DNA of 64,000 bases. Origin: Marinobacter daepoensis DSM 16072 (GTDB taxonomy: Bacteria; Pseudomonadota; Gammaproteobacteria; Pseudomonadales; Oleiphilaceae). Positions 7,976 to 15,542 of this stretch are shown here, one piece after another; within the stretch, counting starts at the first letter, position 1, and each line of letters starts with the position of its first letter. Below the pieces are notes generated by a model. It saw only the letters and a program-made list of their open reading frames with translations. It had not been told where the DNA came from and searched no databases. The stretch is taken from assembly GCF_000421165.1 (NCBI RefSeq), contig NZ_ATWI01000008.1, forward strand, positions 496,001 through 560,000, in the 5' to 3' direction. Position numbers and translations under genes: made by a program.

Positions 7976-9592
7976 TCAGAATCGGGCTACACCGTAAGAA
8001 TTAGAGTGGAGCTTTCGTTGTTCGGAATCGCGACAGAGCGATAGCACCAGGGCCAGAACCGTTCGGGTATCCCGTGGGTCAATCAGGCCGTCGTCCCAGA
8101 GTCGGGCGGTGCCATAAAGTGCGGTGGAACCGTCTTCCAGCTTCTTGGCGGTGGCCTGTTCCAGGAAAGCCAGGGTTTTTTCGTCGGGCTCAAGGCCGTT
8201 TTTTCGTTGCTTTTCTTCGGCCACAATGCGCATGACTTTGCCTGCCTGTGCAGGGCCCATGACGGCGGTTTTGCTGTTTGGCCATGCGAAGATAAACCTT
8301 GGGTCCAGCCCCCGACCGCACATGGCATAGTTGCCGGCCCCGTAAGAACCACCAATGACCATGGCAATCTTGGGAACCCGGCAATTGGCCACAGCCTGAA
8401 TCATCTTGGAGCCGTGTTTGATGATGCCGTTCTGCTCCGAATGGGTACCGACCATGAAACCGGTGGTGTTGTGGAGGAACAGAAGCGGAGTGCCTGCCTG
8501 ATCGCACAGCTGGATAAACTGTGCGGCTTTGGTGGAGCCAGCGGGGGTGATCGGGCCGTTGTTGCCAATGATGCCAACGGCGCGACCCTGAATACGGATG
8601 GTGCCGCACACGGTCTGGTCGTCGTAATCGTTTTTGAAATCCAGAAACCGGGAGCCGTCGGCGATGCGCGCAAGGATTTCCCGGACGTCATAGGGCTTCT
8701 TTGGGTCGGAAGGGATCAGCCCCAGCAATTCGCCGGCATCATACAGGGGCTCTTCCCAGGTTGGTTCCTGACGAAGCGGGAGGTTCTCGTTCCAGGGCAG
8801 GGCGCCAAGAATTTCACGTGCCTGCCGGATTCCGTCGGCGTCGTCTTCGGCAAGGTACTCGGCGGTACCCGCGACGGTGGCGTGCATTTCGGCACCGCCA
8901 AGTTCCTCGTCCGAGGCGATTTCACCGGTAGCCGCTTTCAGCAAGGGTGGGCCGGCCAGGAACATCTTGGCCTGTTCCCTGACAGTGATAACGTAATCAG
9001 ACAAACCCGGCTGATAGGCGCCACCGGCGGTCGCATTGCCGTGTACCACCGTTACCTGAGGGATACCTGCTGCCGACATTCGGGCCTGATTGGCGAAGCC
9101 ACGGGCTCCAAGCACGAAAATATCCGTGGCATAGTTCAGGTTGGCGCCACCGGACTCCGACAGGGACACCACGGGCAGTTTGTTCTCCATGGCGATCTGC
9201 TGCAGGCGCAGGGTTTTGTCGAGCCCCGCAGGTGTAATGGTTCCGCCTTTAATGGCGCTGTTGCTCGCGACCACCAAGCAACGTATGCCCGAGACGCAAC
9301 CGATGCCGGCAATAATGCCGCCCCCTGCCATAGAACCGTCTTTGTCATCGTGCATCTTGTAACCGGCCAGGGAACACAGTTCAAGGAATTCGCTGCCCCG
9401 GTCCAGCAATCGGTTGATGCGATCTCTGGGCAGCAGCTTGCCCCGTTTCGTGAACTTCTCTCGGGCCGATTCCGCCAGGTCCAGGACCTTTTGCTCCACA
9501 TCCCTGAAGGCCTTGATATGAGCTTCCATCGCCTCGACGTTGGCCCGGAATTCGTCGGACTGGGGGCTTATTGTTGTTTCCAGTACCTGCAT
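7976..9592 (-). CDS. atuC: Geranyl-CoA carboxylase beta subunit (carboxyltransferase)
   Basis: This 538-residue acyl-CoA carboxyltransferase transfers carboxyl from the biotin of AtuF to the acyl-CoA methyl group. It has both crotonase-like halves of the family: an N-terminal part with LLDRGSEFLELCSLAGY near 60-80 and NYATDIFVLGARGFANQARM near 155-174, and a C-terminal part with NNGPITPAGSTKAAQFIQL near 342-360 and GSYGAGNYAMCGRGLDPRF near 420-438. The length equals that expected for AtuC/LiuB. Distinguishing geranyl- from methylcrotonyl-CoA carboxylase needs alignment of substrate-pocket residues. The cluster order (atuB just upstream, 9-bp gap; atuD just downstream) favours AtuC. The start has a GAGGA site 6 bases upstream. 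Confidence 0.85.
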   Translation of the reverse strand: MQVLETTISPQSDEFRANVEAMEAHIKAFRDVEQKVLDLAESAREKFTKRGKLLPRDRINRLLDRGSEFLELCSLAGYKMHDDKDGSMAGGGIIAGIGCVSGIRCLVVASNSAIKGGTITPAGLDKTLRLQQIAMENKLPVVSLSESGGANLNYATDIFVLGARGFANQARMSAAGIPQVTVVHGNATAGGAYQPGLSDYVITVREQAKMFLAGPPLLKAATGEIASDEELGGAEMHATVAGTAEYLAEDDADGIRQAREILGALPWNENLPLRQEPTWEEPLYDAGELLGLIPSDPKKPYDVREILARIADGSRFLDFKNDYDDQTVCGTIRIQGRAVGIIGNNGPITPAGSTKAAQFIQLCDQAGTPLLFLHNTTGFMVGTHSEQNGIIKHGSKMIQAVANCRVPKIAMVIGGSYGAGNYAMCGRGLDPRFIFAWPNSKTAVMGPAQAGKVMRIVAEEKQRKNGLEPDEKTLAFLEQATAKKLEDGSTALYGTARLWDDGLIDPRDTRTVLALVLSLCRDSEQRKLHSNSYGVARF

Positions 9593-9601
9593 GGGAAATC
9601 C

Positions 9602-10468
9602 TCAGTCGTCGCTCAATACTTTCGGTGTTACTGCCCGGTGAAAACCGTTGTAAGGTTGGTTGTTGCTGGCTTTGGGCATTGGCCAGATACGCCCTCCCTG
9701 GGACGCTGCGCCATCAATACGAAGGCAATCGCCACTGATAAACGCGGCACCTGGGCTAAGCAGAAAACAGATCGCCGAACTGACCTCAGACTCCGTTCCC
9801 ATTCGTTTGATGGGAACCGCATCCGCCAGACTGCGAATCCACGACTTCATGTGAGCGGGGTAGTTGTCCATTCCGCTGGACGCAATCCATCCCGGTGCCA
9901 CGGCATTTACCCGGACGCCTGAAGGCGCCCATTCAACAGCGGCCGTTTGAGTAAAGTTCACCATGCCGGCCCGGGCCGCCCCCGAGTGCCCCATACCCGG
10001 CATGCCGCCCCACATGTCGGCAACGATATTCACAATGGCACCACCCTTTTTGCTCAAGGCCTGGGTGTAAGCTTCCCGAGCCATCAGAAAACCACCGGTC
10101 AGATTCGTCCGGACTACGGTCTCCCAGCCTTTCTGATTGATGCCCGTCAGTGGTGAGGCAAATTGCCCTCCGGCGTTGTTGACGACCCCGTTCAGGCCGC
10201 CGTGAGTTTCGATAATGGCCTTCACCGTTGCCTTGACGGATTCCTCCTCACGGATATCACAGGCATGGGCGCTGGCCAGGCCGCCATCTTCTTCAATCTC
10301 GGCCTTAACCGCGTCGATTTTTTCCTGCTTGCGGCCAACCAGTGCAACCCGGGCCCCCAGGGCCGCCAGCTCGTGGGCGGTACAACGGCCAATGCCGGAG
10401 CCGCCGCCGGTGACAATAACGACCTGACCGTCAAACAATCCGGGCCGGAGAACAGACTGATAACTCAT
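9602..10468 (-). CDS. atuB: AtuB-type short-chain dehydrogenase
   Basis: The 288-residue SDR has TGGGSGIGRCTAHELAALGA (about residues 20-39) as the NAD(P)-binding motif and NNAGGQF near residue 98. The usual SDR active-site YxxxK is not intact; the aligned stretch reads GHSGAARAGMVNF. This tyrosine-less arrangement resembles 2,4-dienoyl-CoA reductase-type SDRs. The start was placed at 10468 (MSYQSV) with AGGGAA 7 bases upstream; the in-frame extension beyond it overlaps the end of atuA and has no SDR homology. It lies 85 bp after atuA and 9 bp before atuC. In Pseudomonas the second gene of the operon is an SDR of this type whose exact substrate is not firmly established. Confidence 0.82.
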   Translation of the reverse strand: MSYQSVLRPGLFDGQVVIVTGGGSGIGRCTAHELAALGARVALVGRKQEKIDAVKAEIEEDGGLASAHACDIREEESVKATVKAIIETHGGLNGVVNNAGGQFASPLTGINQKGWETVVRTNLTGGFLMAREAYTQALSKKGGAIVNIVADMWGGMPGMGHSGAARAGMVNFTQTAAVEWAPSGVRVNAVAPGWIASSGMDNYPAHMKSWIRSLADAVPIKRMGTESEVSSAICFLLSPGAAFISGDCLRIDGAASQGGRIWPMPKASNNQPYNGFHRAVTPKVLSDD

Positions 10469-10553
10469 AAAGAATTCCCTATTAAAATGCGTCGAATCCG
10501 CGAAATGGTTTGGGGCGCCTGCAGTGATTGATTCATCGCAGCTATAACAAGAC

Positions 10554-12350
10554 TCATTGCAGCACCAGAGTCGAAGGCACGGGCACAGGAAACTCCAGCA
10601 GTTGCTGTGCAAAGGCCTTTCCCTGAGGATCAATCCGAAGCGAAGCCACACCCCCACCACCAAGGCTGTGTTCCAATAAAAAGTTGAAGGCATGGAGCCC
10701 GGGCATCGACCAGCGCGTTACTTTTCCGGACTCCGGGTTCAGCGTATGGGCCATCCACTTACTCACGGACTGCGCTGTCAAAGCTGCTTCGATATATGGC
10801 AGGAACTCTGGTTTCCGGGCAATAACCCCGATGTTGCTGTGATCTCCTTTGTCCCCGGAGCGGGCCCACGCCAGCCTGATCAGCGGCACCGTAGTATCGG
10901 TTGTCAGCTCGACACGTGACTCCGGCTCAGGTGATAGTGAGCCGGGATCAAAGCCGCCATCAGTGGCTACCGGGATTTCGGAGGCCTGATCCGCGACATC
11001 CACCGAAACAGAGATCTCGTCTTTGGGAACCAGGCAGGAGAACAAGCGGATTTTGGGCCATACGGTGGGCCGCCCCCCGACAATGCCGGTCAACCCGGGA
11101 GCCATTCCGGTAGCGGCCTGGGCAATTTCCCGGGAAAACAGCACCAGGGCCTCCTTTTTCGGGTGAGCGGTGGCAATTTTAACCACCACCTCCCGGCATG
11201 CCTGCCCCCGGCCATGAGTGCCATACGTGGTTTCTGTGCCCAGCAGTTCAATGCTGGTTTCGGAATAGTCCGGCAGCCCTCGTTCTGCAAACATCGCTGA
11301 AGTTTTGGCCAGAATGGCATTGGCCACTTTCCGGGCTTTGGCCGGGGCACCAATGCCCGCCAGCAGGAAGGTGACGGTGCATTTGAAGCCGTCGGGCCAG
11401 GTGCCCGACACTTTGTAGCTATCGGTGGGTGCCAGCCCTCTGGCCCCTGTTACGCGCACCCGGTCATTCCCCGTGTCGTCCAGCGTTACCTGAGTGAAGT
11501 CGCAGGTGACATCCGGCAACAGGTAGGCGCGGGGATCGCCGATCTCATACACCAATTGTTCACTGACCGTGCCCCGGCTGACCAGGCCGCCAGTGCCTTC
11601 AGGCTTGGTGATGACAAAGTCACCGGAAGCCTGCACTTCGGCAATCGGAAATCCCATGTTGGCGTATCCTTCGGCCACATCTTCCCAGTCGGTAAAGTTA
11701 CCGCCAGTGGACTGGGCACCGCATTCAAGCAGGTGGCCGGCCAGGCTGCCCTGCGCGAGCTTGTCGTAGTCGGTCCAGTCCCAGCCGAATTCATGAATCA
11801 GCGGTGCCAGAACCAGTGCGCTGTCGGCGACCCGGCCGGTAATGATGATGTCGGCCCCCTGAGCCAGAGCGGCGACGAGCCCACCAGCCCCAAGGTACGC
11901 ATTCAGACTGACCATCATGGCGGGGAACGGTTGGCCTGTGGTCATTTCTGTGATTCCAGACCCGGCCAGTTTCTTTTTCTTCATCAGAAGATCATCGCCC
12001 AGAACCAGGGCGATCTTCAGGTCGACCCCGGTTTTTTCGCACAGCGCCTGAAGCGCGTCGCGGCAGGCCACCGGGTTTACCCCTCCCGCATTGGCGAGCA
12101 CCTTAATGCCTTTGCGTCTGATGTCTCCCAGTAGCGGTGCCATGACCGTTTCCACGAAATCCCTGGCATAGCCCTGGCTGGGGTCTTTCATTTTCTGGCC
12201 AGCCATGATCGACATGGTGATCTCTGCCAGATAGTCGGCCACCAGATAGTCAATGTTTCCCTTGTGCACCAATTGCGCGGCTGCGGTTTCTGTGTCGCCC
12301 CAGAAGGCGGCCGAGCAGCCGATACGGATGGTCTTGTTGTCCTGTGACAT
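10554..12350 (-). CDS. atuA: AtuA acyclic terpene utilisation protein
   Basis: The 598-residue protein is the marker of the cluster. Its N-terminal two thirds is the acyclic terpene utilisation domain (DUF1446 type), with [17 protein letters not shown] near residues 8-24, [16 protein letters not shown] near 85-100 and [19 protein letters not shown] near 165-185. The C-terminal ~110 residues resemble the AtuA-like ferredoxin-fold domain, with the segment [17 protein letters not shown]. The start is ATG at 12350; the frame stays open upstream but there it is only the antisense of atuR. AtuA is required for growth on citronellol in Pseudomonas, but its reaction is not well defined. It is the first gene of the leftward operon, divergent from atuR. 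Confidence 0.9.
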   Translation of the reverse strand: MSQDNKTIRIGCSAAFWGDTETAAAQLVHKGNIDYLVADYLAEITMSIMAGQKMKDPSQGYARDFVETVMAPLLGDIRRKGIKVLANAGGVNPVACRDALQALCEKTGVDLKIALVLGDDLLMKKKKLAGSGITEMTTGQPFPAMMVSLNAYLGAGGLVAALAQGADIIITGRVADSALVLAPLIHEFGWDWTDYDKLAQGSLAGHLLECGAQSTGGNFTDWEDVAEGYANMGFPIAEVQASGDFVITKPEGTGGLVSRGTVSEQLVYEIGDPRAYLLPDVTCDFTQVTLDDTGNDRVRVTGARGLAPTDSYKVSGTWPDGFKCTVTFLLAGIGAPAKARKVANAILAKTSAMFAERGLPDYSETSIELLGTETTYGTHGRGQACREVVVKIATAHPKKEALVLFSREIAQAATGMAPGLTGIVGGRPTVWPKIRLFSCLVPKDEISVSVDVADQASEIPVATDGGFDPGSLSPEPESRVELTTDTTVPLIRLAWARSGDKGDHSNIGVIARKPEFLPYIEAALTAQSVSKWMAHTLNPESGKVTRWSMPGLHAFNFLLEHSLGGGGVASLRIDPQGKAFAQQLLEFPVPVPSTLVLQ

Positions 12351-12412
12351 TGTTATTGGCCTTCGATTGTTGCCGGCCTGACAGCCGGCGTGTCCAACGA
12401 TAAAATGACGAT

Positions 12413-12430
12413 ACCAAGCAAGCGCTTGGT
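12413..12430. promoter_or_regulatory. Probable AtuR operator palindrome
   Basis: ACCAAGC-AAGC-GCTTGGT forms an 18-bp inverted repeat with 7-bp arms; a second perfect palindrome, CAAGCGCTTG (12419-12428), is nested in it. It lies in the 132-bp atuA-atuR intergenic region directly next to the presumed atuR -35 region. AtuR of P. aeruginosa is known to repress by binding inverted repeats in this same intergenic region. That this palindrome is the site here is inference. Confidence 0.7.
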
Positions 12431-12458
12431 TTGTAAACAGGCAATTCTCCGGTAGAAT
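12431..12458 (+). promoter_or_regulatory. Candidate atuR promoter
   Basis: TTGTAA (12431-12436), a 16-bp spacer and TAGAAT (12453-12458) give a reasonable sigma-70 promoter 25 bp before the atuR start. The AtuR operator abuts its -35 box, which would allow autorepression. Confidence 0.45.
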
Positions 12459-12482
12459 GAAAAGACCCAGCAAGACAACCGG

Positions 12483-13106
12483 ATGACCCTTGTGAACCCG
12501 AACCCGATTCTGCAGTCCCTTATTGCCGAGCAACTTGTATCCGACCCCGCCAGTGCCCGCGGTCGCCTCTTGAATGAGGCGGCGAGGCTGTTCCGTGACA
12601 AAGGTTATGAGCGCACCACCGTGCGAGACCTGGCGGCGGCTGTTGGTATCCAGTCCGGCAGCCTGTTCCATCACTTCCGCACCAAAGAAGAAATCCTGAA
12701 GGCGGTGATGGTTGAAACTATCCGGCTGAACACAGCGCTGATGCAGGCCGCAGCGGATCAGTTCGCTGACGGAAAAGAAAAGCTGCGGGCGTTGGTCCGG
12801 ACGGAGCTTGAGTCGATCAATGGCCAAACGGGTGAGGCCATGGCGGTGCTGGTTTACGAGTGGCGGAGCCTGTCGGAAAGCTCCCGGGCGGAGGTTCTGG
12901 AGCTGCGGGACATTTATGAAGACCTGTGGTTGTCAGCCTTGCGTCAGCTGGCGGACGCGGGTCAGTTGGGGGCGGACCCTTTCATCACCCGGAGAATGCT
13001 CACCGGCGCCCTGAGCTGGACGGTAACCTGGTACCGCCCTGAGCGTGGCGGGCTGTCGCTGGATGGTCTGACGGATCAGGTCATGGCCATGCTGGGGCTT
13101 GCGTGA
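12483..13106 (+). CDS. atuR: TetR-family repressor of the atu cluster
   Basis: The 207-residue TetR regulator has an N-terminal helix-turn-helix at about residues 30-75 ([20 protein letters not shown] then [18 protein letters not shown]). A ligand domain follows, with the TetR_C-like segment [18 protein letters not shown] near 115. It is divergent from atuA across 132 bp and sits where atuR lies in Pseudomonas, so it most likely represses atuA-H until an acyl-CoA intermediate of terpene catabolism binds. No good ribosome-binding site precedes the ATG at 12483; a GTG three codons further in is an alternative start, and either leaves the HTH intact. Confidence 0.82.
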   Translation: MTLVNPNPILQSLIAEQLVSDPASARGRLLNEAARLFRDKGYERTTVRDLAAAVGIQSGSLFHHFRTKEEILKAVMVETIRLNTALMQAAADQFADGKEKLRALVRTELESINGQTGEAMAVLVYEWRSLSESSRAEVLELRDIYEDLWLSALRQLADAGQLGADPFITRRMLTGALSWTVTWYRPERGGLSLDGLTDQVMAMLGLA

Positions 13107-13202
13107 TGTTAATCGGATAAATTGGTGCCTGTGTATCGGAAATGTCCGGACGATGAACTCCTTGTTTTAAATCAATAAAATCCTGATTTTTGACTTTCAT
13201 AC

Positions 13203-13309
13203 CAGGCCATTGGCCTGATCGGCATGCTGGTTTCGGCAATCAAGCCATTTCTGCCTGATCATAATCACCGCATCCTTCCTATCGTTTTATCCGCTCCGGG
13301 TATCCGGAG
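13203..13309. other. Two palindromes in the atuR-TRAP intergenic gap (13107-13394)
   Basis: The 288-bp gap before the TRAP genes holds CAGGCCA-T-TGGCCTG (13203-13217) and CTCCGG-GTAT-CCGGAG (13294-13309). Either could be a regulator site or part of the transporter leader. No convincing sigma-70 promoter pair or T-tract terminator for atuR was seen, although a TTGACG lies at 13321-13326. Confidence 0.4.
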
Positions 13310-13394
13310 TCGGACGCGGATTGACGAGAATCCATGGTGACAACAATCACTCGCGGTCCCTTACATACAAAAACAAAGTCAGACAGGTCGGATT

Positions 13395-14456
13395 ATGATC
13401 TCTTCAATAGTCTCTCACGCGCGTCGATGGTCGGCGGGTTGTCGCTGGGCAGTACTGGGCGGTTCGGTGTTGTTGGCAGGTTGTTCTGCTAACCCCATTT
13501 ATTCCACCACCGGAATGGTGCTCTCCAGCTACTCGGAATCTGAAGCTACGCCTTACGTCATGCAGATGTCGGATCCAGGCATGGCGTGTGCCCTCGGTGA
13601 AGGCACAGATCCTCTGGTGTATTCATTTTCGCGTGTCACCGATGCGCCGGATTCAACAGGGTCTCTGTTGATGTTGCTGGCGGCCAATTGCATGGAATAC
13701 CGCGCATGGGAGGCTGAACTTGCTTATCTTCGAGCGGACTACCGTGGTGATGTGCCTGCCGCCAAGGATGCCCGGGAAGTGGCTAAGCGATTGCACGCCC
13801 GTACCGCGGCACGGCGTTATAAAGCGTTTACCCGAGCCATGGCTGCCTACGATTTTGACCCTGCTGCCGAACCGATCGAATGCCCCTTTCTGTTTAATGA
13901 CCAGGACGAACTGACGTTTCTGCTGGGGTTGCTTACCGGTATGCAGGCCATTGTTAACGACTCCAGTTCTGGGGCGATGGCCGGTGTTCCCCGTAATATC
14001 GCGCCTCAGGCAGAACGCGCTGCCAAGTGCGTGGACAATGAAAAGTGGGGTGGCTTACCGAATGCCGTAAGGGCTCTCGTGTGGTTGCTGTTGCCGGACA
14101 CAAAGCCGGAACTGTCGCCAGATCCCTGGCAGGTCCTTGAAAACAGCACGGAGCTGGCGGTGGACTCTGGCATACGGGCCTCATATGCCGTGCAAGTGGT
14201 GGCGGCTGAAACCTTTGGGCGTCCGGACGTGCTGGCGCACGCGATTGAAGGCTTTGCCGAAGCTGAAGACCGGATTGATGTCTGGGACGATTATCGGTTG
14301 GTCGATGAGGTCGCTCGTGGCGTTGTTCAGTTTTCTTCAGACAAGCACTGGAGCGCCAACTATGGCCATCGGACGCCAAGAACCTTTTTCGGAAAGATGA
14401 GCCCTGAGCGCAGCACCGAAAATGTGGAAACCATGGATCTGGAAGGCCTGCTCTGA
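13395..14456 (+). CDS. TRAP transporter T-component-like (TatT family) lipoprotein
   Basis: The 353-residue protein has a lipoprotein signal with lipobox LLAGC (lipidated Cys30), followed by Ser-Ala, so it is probably anchored in the outer membrane facing the periplasm. The rest is largely helical and resembles the TRAP-associated T-component lipoproteins, which trimerise and bind the solute-binding protein (known for TatT of Treponema). The neighbouring genes support this: a secreted solute-binding protein 60 bp downstream and a TRAP permease after it. Only a weak ribosome-binding site (AGG) precedes the ATG, so an internal start is possible, but the lipobox supports this one. The name is tentative; the genetic context is the stronger part of the evidence. 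Confidence 0.65.
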   Translation: MISSIVSHARRWSAGCRWAVLGGSVLLAGCSANPIYSTTGMVLSSYSESEATPYVMQMSDPGMACALGEGTDPLVYSFSRVTDAPDSTGSLLMLLAANCMEYRAWEAELAYLRADYRGDVPAAKDAREVAKRLHARTAARRYKAFTRAMAAYDFDPAAEPIECPFLFNDQDELTFLLGLLTGMQAIVNDSSSGAMAGVPRNIAPQAERAAKCVDNEKWGGLPNAVRALVWLLLPDTKPELSPDPWQVLENSTELAVDSGIRASYAVQVVAAETFGRPDVLAHAIEGFAEAEDRIDVWDDYRLVDEVARGVVQFSSDKHWSANYGHRTPRTFFGKMSPERSTENVETMDLEGLL

Positions 14457-14516
14457 GCAGGTTTTCCGGATTCCCGCTTTACCGATCACAATCACAAGAA
14501 TGACCCGGAGGTCGTC

Positions 14517-15527
14517 ATGATCCGCAAAACCCTTGCAGCTTTGTCCCTTACTCTTGCCGCACCGCTGGTCTCGGCCCAGCCAGTGTCGCTGTGTGTCTTT
14601 GATGTTATCGGTGCAAACGGTGACGTTTACAATCTGGTTAAGGACTACGCACTGGAAATGAAAGGCCATGGAGTGGACTTTCAGCTCAAACCCTATACCG
14701 ATGAAGGCGTCGCCATCGGTGACTTTAATGCTGGCCAGTGTGATGCAGTGGCCGCCACCGATATTCGGATTCGTCCATTTAACCGGTTTACCGGCAGCCT
14801 GAGCGCCGTTGGTGCGTTGCCGACTTACGAGGACCTGAAAACCCTTCTGGCAACGCTCGCTCAGCCCAAAGCCGCTTCGCTTATGAAGGACGGTGATTAC
14901 GAAGTCCTGGGCATTGTGCCGGCAGGAGCGGGGTATCTGTTCGTGAATGACCGGAGTATTGATACGGCGGGTGAGCTGGCCGGAAAACGCATTGCCACGC
15001 TGGATTACCAGAAAGACGCCATTCACATGGTGAACTATGTCAAAGCCACGGTGGTTCCGTCGGACATCACCAATTTCGCCGGAAAATTCAATAATGGGTC
15101 GGTCGACACCGCCTACGCCCCGGCGTTTGCCTACGAGGCTCTGGAGCTATACAAAGGGATTGGTGAAAAGGGCGGCATTGTGGATTACCCCTTGGCGCAA
15201 CTGACCATCCAGATCATTGCCCGGGATGCTGTGCTTGATGATGATCAGTCCCAGAAGGCCCGGGAGGTTGCCTGGGGGATGTACCCGCAAGCGATGAACC
15301 TGATTGAATCCCAGGAAAAGGCCATTCCCGATGAACAGTGGATCCGAATTCCGGAGAAGGACATCGTCGGCTATCAGGAAATGTTCCGCCAGAACCGACT
15401 GGATATGCGGGATGGCATGAGTGGTGGGCCGGGAGTCTATCACCCGAAAATGCTCAGCCTGCTCAGCAAGATCCGGTGCGCCAGCAATCCCGGAGCCTCG
15501 GAGTGTACCGCGGATAACCGGGAATAA
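14517..15527 (+). CDS. Periplasmic solute-binding protein of a TRAP-type transporter
   Basis: The 336-residue protein has a cleavable Sec signal peptide (MIRKTLAALSLTLAAPLVSA then QPV) and GGAGG 7 bases before the start. It does not show the usual DctP signature, and resembles the divergent class sometimes annotated as putative solute-binding protein (DUF6091 type). Recognisable elements are CVFDVIGANGDVYNLVKDYA at the mature N-terminus, FNAGQCDAVAATDIRIRPFN near residue 71 and LAGKRIATLDYQKDAIHMV near 155. The pattern is that of a type II periplasmic-binding fold. It sits between the TatT-like lipoprotein gene and the permease (15-bp gap), so it should deliver an organic anion to that permease. 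The ligand is unknown. Confidence 0.7.
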   Translation: MIRKTLAALSLTLAAPLVSAQPVSLCVFDVIGANGDVYNLVKDYALEMKGHGVDFQLKPYTDEGVAIGDFNAGQCDAVAATDIRIRPFNRFTGSLSAVGALPTYEDLKTLLATLAQPKAASLMKDGDYEVLGIVPAGAGYLFVNDRSIDTAGELAGKRIATLDYQKDAIHMVNYVKATVVPSDITNFAGKFNNGSVDTAYAPAFAYEALELYKGIGEKGGIVDYPLAQLTIQIIARDAVLDDDQSQKAREVAWGMYPQAMNLIESQEKAIPDEQWIRIPEKDIVGYQEMFRQNRLDMRDGMSGGPGVYHPKMLSLLSKIRCASNPGASECTADNRE

Positions 15528-15542
15528 TCGGGGAGCCTGAGC

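Noticed and set aside
3716-9592. Reading atuF/C/D/E as the leucine-degradation liu operon
   Set aside because: Families overlap, but liu operons lack atuA, atuB, atuG and atuH. The order and the TetR neighbour fit atu, whereas liu usually has a MerR-type regulator.
8207-9922. 571-codon plus-strand open frame across atuC/atuB
   Set aside because: It is the antisense of clear homologues on the minus strand, has no recognisable domain, and arises from GC-rich codon bias.
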